Shown piece after piece: positions 47,092 through 54,881 of a stretch of 64,000 nt of DNA (position 1 is its first letter; each line of letters starts with the position of its first letter). A program made the translations under genes and the position numbers. Source of the DNA: Bacteroidales bacterium. GTDB lineage: Bacteria; Bacteroidota; Bacteroidia; Bacteroidales; UBA932. The notes beneath the pieces are model-generated. The model worked only from the letters and a program-made list of their open reading frames with translations, was not told the origin of the DNA and made no database searches. The stretch covers positions 18,660 through 82,659 of the forward strand of contig JAEEVG010000005.1 of NCBI GenBank assembly GCA_016290835.1, written 5' to 3'.

Positions 47092-48288
47092 CTAGAAATT
47101 GAACCCGGCCCCGAGGCTGAGGGAGAACTGCCGGAAAGCGAGCGTTTCGCCGCCCAGTGAAAGGGAGAAACGTCCCAGATCCAGGAGGATGCCCGCGTCG
47201 AGATCTATCCCCGCGGTGTTGTAGTCCGTGACTCGCGCCCAGGCGCCTGTGGTGTCCTGCCAATAGACGCTCCGCCGGCCATAGCCGCCTCCCGCGTAAA
47301 TTTTCAGCCCGTCGAAACATTGCACCCAGGCGCCGCCGGCGAGGCTGAAGCGGTTGACGGACCGCTTGCCGGAGGACCAGAAGAGACCGAAATCGGTCGT
47401 GCCGTCGCTCCGGCAGTCGTAATCGGTCTGGAGGGAGCGGAAGTTGCTGTCGAAGCGGAGGTAGCCGCCCCAGGCGGTTCCGATGCCCGCCATCGCTCCG
47501 TAGGACAGTTCCGGGAGAACGCCCAGCCGGGCAAGGAGGAAGCCATGCAGGGCTCGGGGCTGCGTTTTCTGAAGCGGGACGGCTGTCGTGCTCCGGGGGC
47601 TGCCCGGGATGACGACCACGGTGTCCCGCCGGCTGAAGGTGTGCTCGACCTGTACCCGGGTCAATTCCCGTTCCACGGTGACGGTATCCCGGACGGTAAT
47701 ATGCTCGACTTCCGGCTCCCGGCGTTCCGGGACGGCCTGCCGCAGGCTTGCGGCTGGTTCGGGGGCCTTGCGGGGCTCCAGGGCCGCCAGGACGGCATCT
47801 GCCTCACGGCTGACGAAATCCTGCAGCGTCCAGCTCCCGGAGGCACGCATCCGCAATTGCTCCAACTGATCCGCGGGATAGTCCGGAAGGCTCCGGGCGA
47901 GGGTGTAGGCGAGGGAATAGTATTGGGGATCGGCGGTCTGCTCCGCCCGGGCGATGAGCTCGCGGACGCGTCCGGCGCGGGGTTCGAATACTTCGGCGAC
48001 CTGTCCGGCGGGCAGATAGCGGAGGACGAGATAGCGGCCTTCCACGAGGCGCGAAGAGGCGCGGCGCACATCCTCGCGATAAGTCTCACCCAGCGCGGGG
48101 GAGAGCCCGCTCCGGGCGGCGATGCGCTCGCACAGACCGGAGAGGGCGGCGCTGTCGGCCTCGTGGAGCGTTCCGCCCCGTCCTTCCCCCCAGAGGAGGG
48201 CCGGGTCGCGCCGAATGAGGGCGGCGTTCTGGGCGAAAGCTGCCAGGGAGGCGAACAGGAGTAGCAGTGTCAGCGCCTTTCTCATCAT
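47092..48288 (-). CDS. Probable outer-membrane beta-barrel protein
   Basis: 398 residues with a signal peptide (LLLLFASLAAFA). An alpha-helical periplasmic-type region (about 40-190) contains RYLVLRYLPAGQVAEVFEPR. A heptad-like stretch (VEHITVRDTVTVERELTRVQVEHTF) is followed by a C-terminal part of alternating hydrophobic strands ending in FSLSLGAGFNF, a typical outer-membrane barrel signature of eight to ten strands. No family name is certain. Its start overlaps the stop of the preceding lipoprotein gene by four bases, so the two form an operon. It is convergent with the LRR gene, three bases apart. Confidence 0.75.
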   Translation of the reverse strand: MMRKALTLLLLFASLAAFAQNAALIRRDPALLWGEGRGGTLHEADSAALSGLCERIAARSGLSPALGETYREDVRRASSRLVEGRYLVLRYLPAGQVAEVFEPRAGRVRELIARAEQTADPQYYSLAYTLARSLPDYPADQLEQLRMRASGSWTLQDFVSREADAVLAALEPRKAPEPAASLRQAVPERREPEVEHITVRDTVTVERELTRVQVEHTFSRRDTVVVIPGSPRSTTAVPLQKTQPRALHGFLLARLGVLPELSYGAMAGIGTAWGGYLRFDSNFRSLQTDYDCRSDGTTDFGLFWSSGKRSVNRFSLAGGAWVQCFDGLKIYAGGGYGRRSVYWQDTTGAWARVTDYNTAGIDLDAGILLDLGRFSLSLGGETLAFRQFSLSLGAGFNF

Positions 48289-48743
48289 TTGCGGTATTTG
48301 TCATAGCGTTCGCGGATGGCGGCGAAACGGGCCTGCTGCTGCGCGTCCATCTTTCCCACGGTCCCTTGCAGGCCGGTCCGGAAGGCTTCCAGATGCCGGA
48401 GAAGTTCGTCCGCGGGACGGCGGGCGATGCAGGCATTGCACAGGGAATCATATTGCTCGAGGACGGCTTCCCAGCTGGCATATTCTTCGTCGAGGAAGCG
48501 GGCGTATGCGGCTTCCGCCCCGGCTTTCAGCGTCTTGCTGTCATCGGCCGTCGCCACAATCTGTCCGTCAGCGGTCAGCAGGTAGGCTGTACCGCCGCTG
48601 ACGCCGACGGCGAGGTGGTCGGACAGGTATTCAATCTGCTCGAACTCCGGCACCTGCGGCCGGTCTGCCGAGGCCTGGCGGGGGGTACAGGAGACGGACA
48701 GAAGCAGTCCGGCCAGTATGTGGGCGAAGCGGCGCATATTCAT
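48285..48743 (-). CDS. Small lipoprotein, unknown
   Basis: 152 residues with a lipoprotein signal (GLLLSVSCTPRQ). The mature part is mostly helical and charged, with EFEQIEYLSDHLAVGVSGGTAYLLTADG followed by predicted coiled-coil-like helices. No family recognised. ATG 48743 and ATG 48737 both fit, and the second would be nearly leaderless given the TATCTTCG box at 48752-48745. It is cotranscribed with the barrel protein and divergent from the kinase gene, with which it shares a 17-base palindrome. Confidence 0.75.
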   Translation of the reverse strand: MNMRRFAHILAGLLLSVSCTPRQASADRPQVPEFEQIEYLSDHLAVGVSGGTAYLLTADGQIVATADDSKTLKAGAEAAYARFLDEEYASWEAVLEQYDSLCNACIARRPADELLRHLEAFRTGLQGTVGKMDAQQQARFAAIRERYDKYRK

Positions 48744-48750
48744 ACGAAGA

Positions 48751-48767
48751 TACGCAAAAAATGCGTA
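48751..48767. promoter_or_regulatory. Putative operator palindrome in divergent promoter
   Basis: TACGCA-AAAAA-TGCGTA is a perfect inverted repeat between the divergent lipoprotein and kinase genes. It overlaps the TATATTTG box of the kinase gene, which would suit a repressor site controlling both directions. Confidence 0.45.
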
Positions 48768-48773
48768 TATTTG
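48766..48773 (+). promoter_or_regulatory. -7 box (TATATTTG) of the kinase gene
   Basis: Matches TAnnTTTG and ends nine bases before ATG 48782. It decides against the earlier in-frame ATG at 48761, which lies upstream of the box. Confidence 0.55.
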
Positions 48774-48781
48774 AGTGGTAT

Positions 48782-49654
48782 ATGGGCACGGAATCTACAT
48801 TTTTCGAACCACTGTCCGCGGAGCTGCCTGCGCAGGACACCCGGCCGGAATGCCTCTATGTTTCGGAGGAGGGTTTCTCGGAAATCTGGCGGGTGCGGCG
48901 CGAGGGGCGTTTCCGTGTCTATAAGGTCCTGAAGCCCGCTTTCCGCGGGAGTCCTGCCCACGAATCCCTGCTCCGGAAAGAATTCGAACTCTGCTACGGC
49001 CTGGAGCATCCGCATATCTGCCGGGTCCTGGACTGGAAGGTCCTGCCAGAGCTGGGCTCCGCCATCGAGATGGAATGGGTGGACGGCTGTACGCTTGCCG
49101 AACTGGCCGCGAAAGGACCGCTCCCGCCGGACGAGGTGCGCGCCCTGTTCGGGGAGATCTGCAAGGCGCTCGCCTATATTCACCGGCGGCAGCTGGTGCA
49201 CCGCGATCTCAAGCCGGAGAACGTGATGGTGACACACGATGGCGGTCACGTGAAGTTGCTGGATTTCGGCCTGGCCGACACAGACGGCTGGTATCTGCAC
49301 AAGCAGGCGGCCGGCACGCCCCGCTATGCCGCGCCGGAAGTGCTCGCAGGGCGGGCAGCGGATGCACGCAGCGATATCTATTCGCTGGGTGTGATGCTGG
49401 CGGATGTGGGCGGAAAGCCGTTTTCGCGCATTTCGGCGCGCTGTACCCGGACTTTGCCCTCGCAGCGTTATCAGCAGGTCGGGGACGTGCAATGCGCGCT
49501 CTCCCGCAAGCCGTTCCGCCTGGCCGGATGGGCCGTGGCGGGGCTCCTGCTGGGCGCCGCGTTGTGGTGGATGCTCGCTTCGGGAAGTGCCGCCCGCCGC
49601 GCGGACCGCATTTTCCGGGAAGCTACCGAGATGCTGGAGCAGGTGCTAGAGTAG
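48782..49654 (+). CDS. Tail-anchored Hanks-type Ser/Thr protein kinase
   Basis: 290 residues. The N-lobe Lys is in RVYKVLK and the helix-C Glu in LLRKEFELCYGL. Other motifs are HRDLKPENVMV (near 139), LLDFGLAD, GTPRYAAPE and SDIYSLGVML. The glycine loop is poor (EEGFSEIWRV has one Gly), and the C-lobe is shorter than usual, about 215-220 residues for the whole domain. A membrane helix (WAVAGLLLGAALWWMLA) lies near the C-terminus, with a short tail outside. The catalytic residues look intact, so it should be active. Target unknown; the neighbouring WGYV-type protein is a candidate. The end overlaps the convergent gene by nine bases. Confidence 0.9.
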   Translation: MGTESTFFEPLSAELPAQDTRPECLYVSEEGFSEIWRVRREGRFRVYKVLKPAFRGSPAHESLLRKEFELCYGLEHPHICRVLDWKVLPELGSAIEMEWVDGCTLAELAAKGPLPPDEVRALFGEICKALAYIHRRQLVHRDLKPENVMVTHDGGHVKLLDFGLADTDGWYLHKQAAGTPRYAAPEVLAGRAADARSDIYSLGVMLADVGGKPFSRISARCTRTLPSQRYQQVGDVQCALSRKPFRLAGWAVAGLLLGAALWWMLASGSAARRADRIFREATEMLEQVLE

Positions 49655-50236
49655 CTCCAGAGTCGTCAGGCCGTTGACGCTGCCGGCGATGTAGGAGGGG
49701 GTGTAGGCGCCGTTGCGCAGGATGCGGGGGATGTAGAGCGGATATCCCAGGAAAAAGGATGAAACCTCGAAGACATCGCCCTCCTCGAGCGAGGAGTTGC
49801 AATTGTGCGTGACCCGGAAGCGGCAGTCCCCGAGGTATTCCAGCCGGACCAGGCGGTCGGGGTTCCAGCCGATGCGCAGGCCGTCGCCCGGGGTGAGGTC
49901 CGAGGCGGAGACGAAGCGGGAGGTGAAGAAGCCCGATTCGAAGACGGACAAGGTCTTGAGATCTTCGCAGAAAGTGCGGAAATCCTTTTTCCCGATGAAC
50001 AGCGACAGGATGTTGAGCGTGGTCAGGCTGGGGGAGGAGTTGTTGGAGACGTAACCCCAGAGGCGCTTGAGTGTGGAGGCGGAGAGCCGTTCGTTGATCT
50101 CCCGCTCGATGACCACGGACAGGGCTTCGAAGTCCGTGGTGGTGTTGACGCCGCGTCCGTAAGCTTTTTCAACTTCGGCCAGAAGGTATTTCAGCTCCGG
50201 GATCTCTTTGCTCATCTTGATGCCATTCGTTTTCAT
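49646..50236 (-). CDS. Putative regulator with WGYV-type N-terminal domain
   Basis: 196 residues from ATG 50236. The N-terminal part (about 1-90) contains VIEREINERLSASTLKRLWGYV and LTTLNILSLFIGKKDFRTFC. The pattern resembles a helix-turn-helix-like domain seen in Bacteroidota regulators (LKRLWGYV followed by a Leu-rich helix and DF-x-x-FC). The C-terminal half is beta-rich (LTPGDGLRIGWNPDRLVRLEYLG, LEEGDVFEVSSFFLG) and may sense a ligand. No enzyme motif. ATG 50215 is an alternative start. It converges with the kinase gene; a functional link is inference. Confidence 0.7.
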   Translation of the reverse strand: MKTNGIKMSKEIPELKYLLAEVEKAYGRGVNTTTDFEALSVVIEREINERLSASTLKRLWGYVSNNSSPSLTTLNILSLFIGKKDFRTFCEDLKTLSVFESGFFTSRFVSASDLTPGDGLRIGWNPDRLVRLEYLGDCRFRVTHNCNSSLEEGDVFEVSSFFLGYPLYIPRILRNGAYTPSYIAGSVNGLTTLELL

Positions 50237-50342
50237 AGGGAGCAAAGATACCCACCCATGAAAGTTCAATCAAGTTCAATTTGGTTCAATATTATTTCCG
50301 TCGAAGATATACTTTTTCCGAGTATTTGTAAAATGTTATTTG

Positions 50343-50350
50343 TATTTTTG
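50343..50350 (+). promoter_or_regulatory. -7 box (TATTTTTG) of the thioredoxin-like gene
   Basis: TATTTTTG fits TAnnTTTG and lies 16 bases before ATG 50367. There is no TTTG at the right spacing (the nearest is at 50325-50328), so the upstream element is weak. Confidence 0.5.
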
Positions 50351-50366
50351 CGAAAATTTTTGGGAT

Positions 50367-51479
50367 ATGAAACATTTATCGATTCTTTTGCTGGCAGTTG
50401 CCGCAATGGGAGTGCTTGCTTGCTCCGGGGACAAAGTGAATTATAACGTGAAGGGTACGGGTGCTTCGCAGGAAGGTGCGACCGTCTATCTGATCGATCA
50501 GATCAGCGCCGCCCCTATCGACAGCGCCGTCGTCGCCGGCGGAGCTTTCGCGATGAAGGGCCAGGCCGACAAGGATGCATTCCTCGCGGTCAGTATCGAC
50601 GGCCTCGGCTGGAATTTCCTGTTCTTCAATGACGGGAAGCCCGTGACCGTGAATGTGGCGGACAGCACCGTGACCGGCTCCGCGCTCAATAATAAACTGA
50701 CGGAGTGCGACAAGGCGAACACGAAGGCTAATGCCGAGTTGTCCGAATTCGTCTCGGCTTTCACTTCTCTTCCCAAGGAGGAGCAGCAGGCCCGGATGGC
50801 CGCCTGGCTTCCGGAGTATCGTGAAGTCCAGTTGAAATATGTCGACTGGTATCTCGGCATGATCGAGGAGAACAAAGACAACCTCGTTCCCGTGGCTTTC
50901 GTCGACCAGGTCCCTTCGATGGCCGGCCAGGATAAGTTCAACGAACTCCTCGCTTCGGGCGCAGCCTACGCTGAGCACCCGTATGTGCTGAATATGAAGG
51001 AGAAGCGGGAAGCCGCCCTGGCCAAAGCCAAGGCCGCCGAGGAGAGCAAGCAGGCCATCATCGGCCAGAAGTTCCTCGACCTCGAGGAGGCCGATCCGCA
51101 GGGCAAGATGCACAAGCTGAGCGAGTATGTGGGCAAGGGCAAGTGGGTCCTGGTGGACTTCTGGGCTTCCTGGTGCGGTCCCTGCAAGAATGAGATGCCC
51201 AACGTGGTCGCCGCCTACAAGAAATATCACAACAAGGGCTTCGAGATCGTAGGCCTGTCCTTCGACCGCGAGAAGGAGCCGTGGGTGAAGGCCATCACCG
51301 AGTGGGAGATGCCCTGGATCCACCTCTCCGACCTGAAATACTGGCAGTCCGTGGCCTCCGACGTGTATAATGTCAACTCGATTCCGGACAACTTGCTGAT
51401 CGATCCCGAAGGGACCGTCGTCGCCCGCTACCTGCGCGGCGCCGCCCTCGAGGAAAAACTCGCCGAGGTCCTCAAATAA
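50367..51479 (+). CDS. Thiol-disulfide oxidoreductase, TlpA/AhpC-TSA type with DUF4369-like domain
   Basis: 370 residues with a lipoprotein signal (AAMGVLACSG). The N-terminal beta domain (about 25-115, NYNVKGTGASQEGATVYLID) is of the DUF4369 type common in Bacteroidota. A helical linker follows, then a thioredoxin-fold domain (about 225-370) with the redox site FWASWCGPCKNEMPN and the cis-Pro in NSIPDNLLIDP. It probably reduces or rearranges disulfides in periplasmic proteins. The start is ATG 50367; the upstream in-frame ATG lies at the -7 box. Followed by a strong terminator. Confidence 0.92.
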   Translation: MKHLSILLLAVAAMGVLACSGDKVNYNVKGTGASQEGATVYLIDQISAAPIDSAVVAGGAFAMKGQADKDAFLAVSIDGLGWNFLFFNDGKPVTVNVADSTVTGSALNNKLTECDKANTKANAELSEFVSAFTSLPKEEQQARMAAWLPEYREVQLKYVDWYLGMIEENKDNLVPVAFVDQVPSMAGQDKFNELLASGAAYAEHPYVLNMKEKREAALAKAKAAEESKQAIIGQKFLDLEEADPQGKMHKLSEYVGKGKWVLVDFWASWCGPCKNEMPNVVAAYKKYHNKGFEIVGLSFDREKEPWVKAITEWEMPWIHLSDLKYWQSVASDVYNVNSIPDNLLIDPEGTVVARYLRGAALEEKLAEVLK

Positions 51480-51509
51480 AGCCCTGCCTCGAGGCACAGT
51501 ACAAAAAAA

Positions 51510-51546
51510 CGGGGGATCCCAGCGAAAGGGATTCCCCGTTCTTTTT
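51510..51546 (+). terminator. Terminator of the thioredoxin-like gene
   Basis: Stem CGGGGGATCCC / GGGATTCCCCG (51510-51520 and 51528-51538) and a T-rich tail TTCTTTTT, preceded by AAAAAAA. Because both flanks are A/T runs it may also terminate the opposite transcript. Confidence 0.88.
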
Positions 51547-51557
51547 ATTCCGGCAGT

Positions 51558-52958
51558 CTATAAAAACGGGTCGTAGATAGGACGTATGACCAGGCCGTAG
51601 GCGCGGTTGATGCCGCCGTTCATCGTTTTGGTACCTTGCGTGAACGTCAGGCAATCCGCTTTGCCCGAGTCGAGGACGGTAGAAGTCCAATAGCCGCCGA
51701 AAGAATTGTAATCGATCCTTGTATTGTCCTTTTGATAGCCGGCTGCGGGGAAGAAGATCTTATTGTCGGAGTAGCCGCGTTGTATGCTGGTGACCAGCCA
51801 ACCACTGACGCCGGTGCCGTTATAATCCGTTTCCCAGGTCCAGCTGCAGTTGCTGGGATCGAGCAAACGCATGAATTCCCAATTTGTAGGCATCCGGAAA
51901 CGGCCGCCCAGAGCGGCATAGGCCGCGTCGTCTATTTTCTCAAGCGTGGCTTCGCCATCGTAGTACTTGGGGTTGCTTCCTGCGGGGTCGAACAAATAGT
52001 TTCCATCAGCATACCGGCTCTTCGGCTGGAGTTCGCCCCAGGCATAATAGGCACCGGAAAGGTGTGGAGCCGCGGCGTCCAGGTTGCATTTCGCCCATTT
52101 GTTTTCCGGCCCCATTTCTACATAGAGATCGGATGCGAGCGTCGTCGTCCATTTGCCCTCGCCCGGGACCGGGAAGTTGTACCGTTTGCCGGCGGTGAGT
52201 TTCGAGTTGCGTTCCAGGGTGTAGATCTTGTCGTTCGCCGGAGTGGGGTCCTTATAAGAAAGGGAGAACGCGTAGGCGGTCGCATCGGGGTTGACGAGCC
52301 GGCCGGCGAAGATGGCGCCATCTTCATCGGCGAAGCCGCTCAGGCGGGCACCAGCCTGCTGGATTTCCGTCAGGAGGGTTCCGTCGGGTCTGACGCCCTT
52401 GAGTGCGACCGGGCGGACCTGCGGGCTGGCGAGGGTGTAATTGTTCACTGCATCTTCAATGTCCGCGATGTGGAATTGTACAAAGTTCTCAGGCTTCTCC
52501 AGCGTGATCGATGCTTCCACCGTGGTGCCGTCCACCGTAAAGGGAACCCTGGTCTGGGCGAGGTAATAGTTGAAGATCGGCTTCATTTTCTCATCGAGGA
52601 TAGCAAAATAATCGTCCTCGATGACAATATCACAGATTCTCGGATTATATACCGCCGTAAGGGTATTTTCAAACATGGTTTCGAAATCCGTGGACGTAAA
52701 GGAGCCTCCACATTCGCTCACCTCCCAGGTCTGCGTCGCGATATCGTAAGAAAGCTTGAGGTATTTATTATCTATTCCACTGAGGAATACATAAACCTCA
52801 TCCCCGTTCTCCCAGTCGGTCTTGGCCGCCTTTGTCCCGGCGACGCTGATCTCGAATGTCATCGGCACTCCGGCAGGGGCTTCCTCCTGGGGAGTCATTT
52901 CCTTGGTGCAGGAGAGCAGTCCTGCAGCGAGGCAAATCAGTAAGAATGTCTTTTTCAT
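51558..52958 (-). CDS. Fimbrillin-like / FISUMP-domain surface lipoprotein
   Basis: 466 residues with lipobox LLSC (Cys17). The N-terminal half resembles fimbrillin-family lipoproteins (PMTFEISVAGTKAAKTDWENGDEVYVF). The C-terminal part (about 280-466) is a FISUMP/DUF1566-like domain: KWAKCNLDAAAPHLSGAYYAWGE, RMPTNWEFMRLLDP, YWTSTVLDSGKA and GLVIRPIYD. These are secreted or surface-anchored structural proteins, and some are pilus subunits. A 40-residue peptide gene is 15 bases upstream and probably cotranscribed. Function cannot be narrowed further. Confidence 0.85.
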   Translation of the reverse strand: MKKTFLLICLAAGLLSCTKEMTPQEEAPAGVPMTFEISVAGTKAAKTDWENGDEVYVFLSGIDNKYLKLSYDIATQTWEVSECGGSFTSTDFETMFENTLTAVYNPRICDIVIEDDYFAILDEKMKPIFNYYLAQTRVPFTVDGTTVEASITLEKPENFVQFHIADIEDAVNNYTLASPQVRPVALKGVRPDGTLLTEIQQAGARLSGFADEDGAIFAGRLVNPDATAYAFSLSYKDPTPANDKIYTLERNSKLTAGKRYNFPVPGEGKWTTTLASDLYVEMGPENKWAKCNLDAAAPHLSGAYYAWGELQPKSRYADGNYLFDPAGSNPKYYDGEATLEKIDDAAYAALGGRFRMPTNWEFMRLLDPSNCSWTWETDYNGTGVSGWLVTSIQRGYSDNKIFFPAAGYQKDNTRIDYNSFGGYWTSTVLDSGKADCLTFTQGTKTMNGGINRAYGLVIRPIYDPFL

Positions 52959-52973
52959 GTTGCTTCCTCCGAT

Positions 52974-53096
52974 TTAGATGTTTTCTTCCTCCCAGGTGGG
53001 ATACTTGCCAGGGCTCAGACAGATGATGCCCTCATTGCACAGCTCCAGGACTTCGGCCTGGGGAGCCGTGTACAATTCTTTGTTGTTTGTTTCCAT
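52974..53096 (-). CDS. Small peptide, 40 residues, of the YTAPQAEVLE type
   Basis: METNNKELYTAPQAEVLEL opens the peptide, followed by CNEGIICLS and an acidic tail. No signal peptide or membrane segment. The pattern Y-x-A-P-x-x-E-V-[LI]-E followed by GIIC resembles short proteins found upstream of surface lipoprotein genes in Bacteroidales, as far as I remember; their role is unknown. It lies 15 bases upstream of the FISUMP lipoprotein. I chose ATG 53096; longer in-frame extensions have no RBS support. Confidence 0.6.
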   Translation of the reverse strand: METNNKELYTAPQAEVLELCNEGIICLSPGKYPTWEEENI

Positions 53097-53158
53097 ATGA
53101 AGAGAGATTAAGTATCGACCAGACACAAAGATGGGAAAAAAATCACACGAATACAATA

Positions 53159-54082
53159 TCAATTATCCCCCAGGAAACCGGTTTTCTGCATGAAGGCGTA
53201 GAGCAGGTCGATCCAGACAAAGGAGGGACGCTGACGCTCCGGTTCCGGGTAGTAGCCGAAGCCGTGATTCTCGCAGGCGAAATAATGTGCCTCCGCAGGA
53301 AGCCCGGCCGCCCGCCATGCCTGCACCATACTGATGCCGGTCAGGCCGTTGAACAGATCGATTTCCGGAGCCGCGACGAACAAGGGAGCGGCATCCGAGG
53401 GTAATGCCTCGGGCAGGACTGTGGCCGCGCCGTAGATGGGGGCCACCAGGTTGGGCCGGCTCTCCGGCGTATGGTTCAAGGCCACGTCGGAGGTCAGGAA
53501 TCCGCCTGCGGAGAAGCCCATGATGCCGATGCGGTCCGGATCGACGCCGAATTCCCCGGCGTGCGAGCGGACGTAGGCGATCGCCGCACGCCCGTCGTCA
53601 TTGCCCAGCGAGCGTGCCACGGGACGGTGTGCCTCCAGTGCGGCCCGCTCTTCCGGGGTGTACACCGGCTCGGGCGCCCCGGTAATCGAATAGAACGCCT
53701 CCTCGCTGTTGCGTGCGAAATGGACGAGCCGGTACTTGAGCACGAACGCGGCGACACCGTGCGCGGAGAGCCACTCGGCGACGTTGGAACCCTCTTTGGT
53801 GTAATAATTTACGGTAAAACCGCCGCCCGGACAGACAATCATGGCGGCGCCGGTCGCCCGGTCTGCCGCCGGGAGATAAGCCACGATCTCGGGATCCTTG
53901 ATGTTGGTGAAATAGGAGTCTCCAGCCGGGTCGGTATAGGAATATTCTTCCCAGTCCCAGGCTTCGCTGCCCGGAGCTGGGCCATCGTAAAGCCGGTAGG
54001 AGGCAGGTGTGGCGGCGGGGCCTCCAGGTTGTCCCGCACAGGCGGTGGCGATCAGTGCCACCAGAACAAACAGTCGTTTCAT
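53159..54082 (-). CDS. Alpha/beta hydrolase (acetyl-esterase-like)
   Basis: 307 residues with a signal peptide (LVALIATACAG), possibly a lipoprotein. The oxyanion motif is MIVCPGGGFTVNY (about 85-97), the nucleophile elbow GIMGFSAGGFL near 195 and the catalytic His in CENHGFGYYP near 277. The acid is likely the Asp in APEIDLFNG. The layout resembles the BD-FAE-like esterase family that removes acetyl or feruloyl groups from plant glycans. ATG 54088 gives two more residues. It lies just upstream of the small-peptide gene on the same strand, with 62 bases between. Confidence 0.82.
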   Translation of the reverse strand: MKRLFVLVALIATACAGQPGGPAATPASYRLYDGPAPGSEAWDWEEYSYTDPAGDSYFTNIKDPEIVAYLPAADRATGAAMIVCPGGGFTVNYYTKEGSNVAEWLSAHGVAAFVLKYRLVHFARNSEEAFYSITGAPEPVYTPEERAALEAHRPVARSLGNDDGRAAIAYVRSHAGEFGVDPDRIGIMGFSAGGFLTSDVALNHTPESRPNLVAPIYGAATVLPEALPSDAAPLFVAAPEIDLFNGLTGISMVQAWRAAGLPAEAHYFACENHGFGYYPEPERQRPSFVWIDLLYAFMQKTGFLGDN

Positions 54083-54214
54083 ATGCATTTATTTTAAAGG
54101 CACACGTGAACGTCGTCTTTTTAGAATACGGGTTGAATTCGTTAAGAATCAGTGCATAAGCTTGCGAAAAAAAACACTAATCCATTCTCTGAAAGGATGA
54201 ACTACTGATTAAGA

Positions 54215-54787
54215 TTAATAATTATTCCACCTGGAAATTTCAACGATATTCCCTTCTTGTTTAGGATAGATGGCAGCGAAATATTCAACGGTAAGAGCCG
54301 CAGTATGTATCTCCGTATATGGCTTTATCTCTAAATATAGCACATTCTTCTCTTTTTTTGTCTGGAGCCGTTGATTGGCAACACGAAAACCGCTTCCTGG
54401 GGCAATGAACCACCCAAGCACCAAAGAGTATTTTTTAAAATCGATGTCCGGCCACGAGAACTCAACACCATTCAATCCAACAACATCTTTAAGCGACTGA
54501 GAGTCATTGACAATTGCCGCATAATCATCTTTCTTGAACGACTCTGTCGGCAAACTTGGATTGTCCGGTAAAATAATACCTAATTCAACCAATGCAGCTG
54601 GCACTAATTCCTGCAACCAACCATGACTCTCCATATTTGCCCACGCAACCGCATCCTCGCCATCCATCTCTATCGGGGCAATCACGTCCTTGTTATTCCC
54701 ATTGAAAATGTCTTCATAGTCATTTGAACAGCCAGTAATTATTAGCGCCGTACAAATCATCACAAATAAATAATTGATATGTTTCAT
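54215..54787 (-). CDS. Lipoprotein, unknown, AT-rich
   Basis: 190 residues with a lipoprotein signal (ALIITGC, Cys20). The mature protein starts SNDYEDIFNGNNKDVIAPIEM. Later it has a beta-rich region (YSLVLGWFIAPGSGFRVANQ, ALTVEYFAAIYPKQEGNIVEI). No family recognised. Base composition is visibly more AT-rich than the flanking esterase and acyltransferase genes, which suggests separate acquisition. It has a normal start and stop. Confidence 0.75.
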   Translation of the reverse strand: MKHINYLFVMICTALIITGCSNDYEDIFNGNNKDVIAPIEMDGEDAVAWANMESHGWLQELVPAALVELGIILPDNPSLPTESFKKDDYAAIVNDSQSLKDVVGLNGVEFSWPDIDFKKYSLVLGWFIAPGSGFRVANQRLQTKKEKNVLYLEIKPYTEIHTAALTVEYFAAIYPKQEGNIVEISRWNNY

Positions 54788-54881
54788 GGCTATTTAGTTT
54801 ATATTATACTTCGTGTTATAAACGGATTACGTTAATATAACTGCCCGATAGTGAACTATGTTATAGCAGAGGATCCATCTT

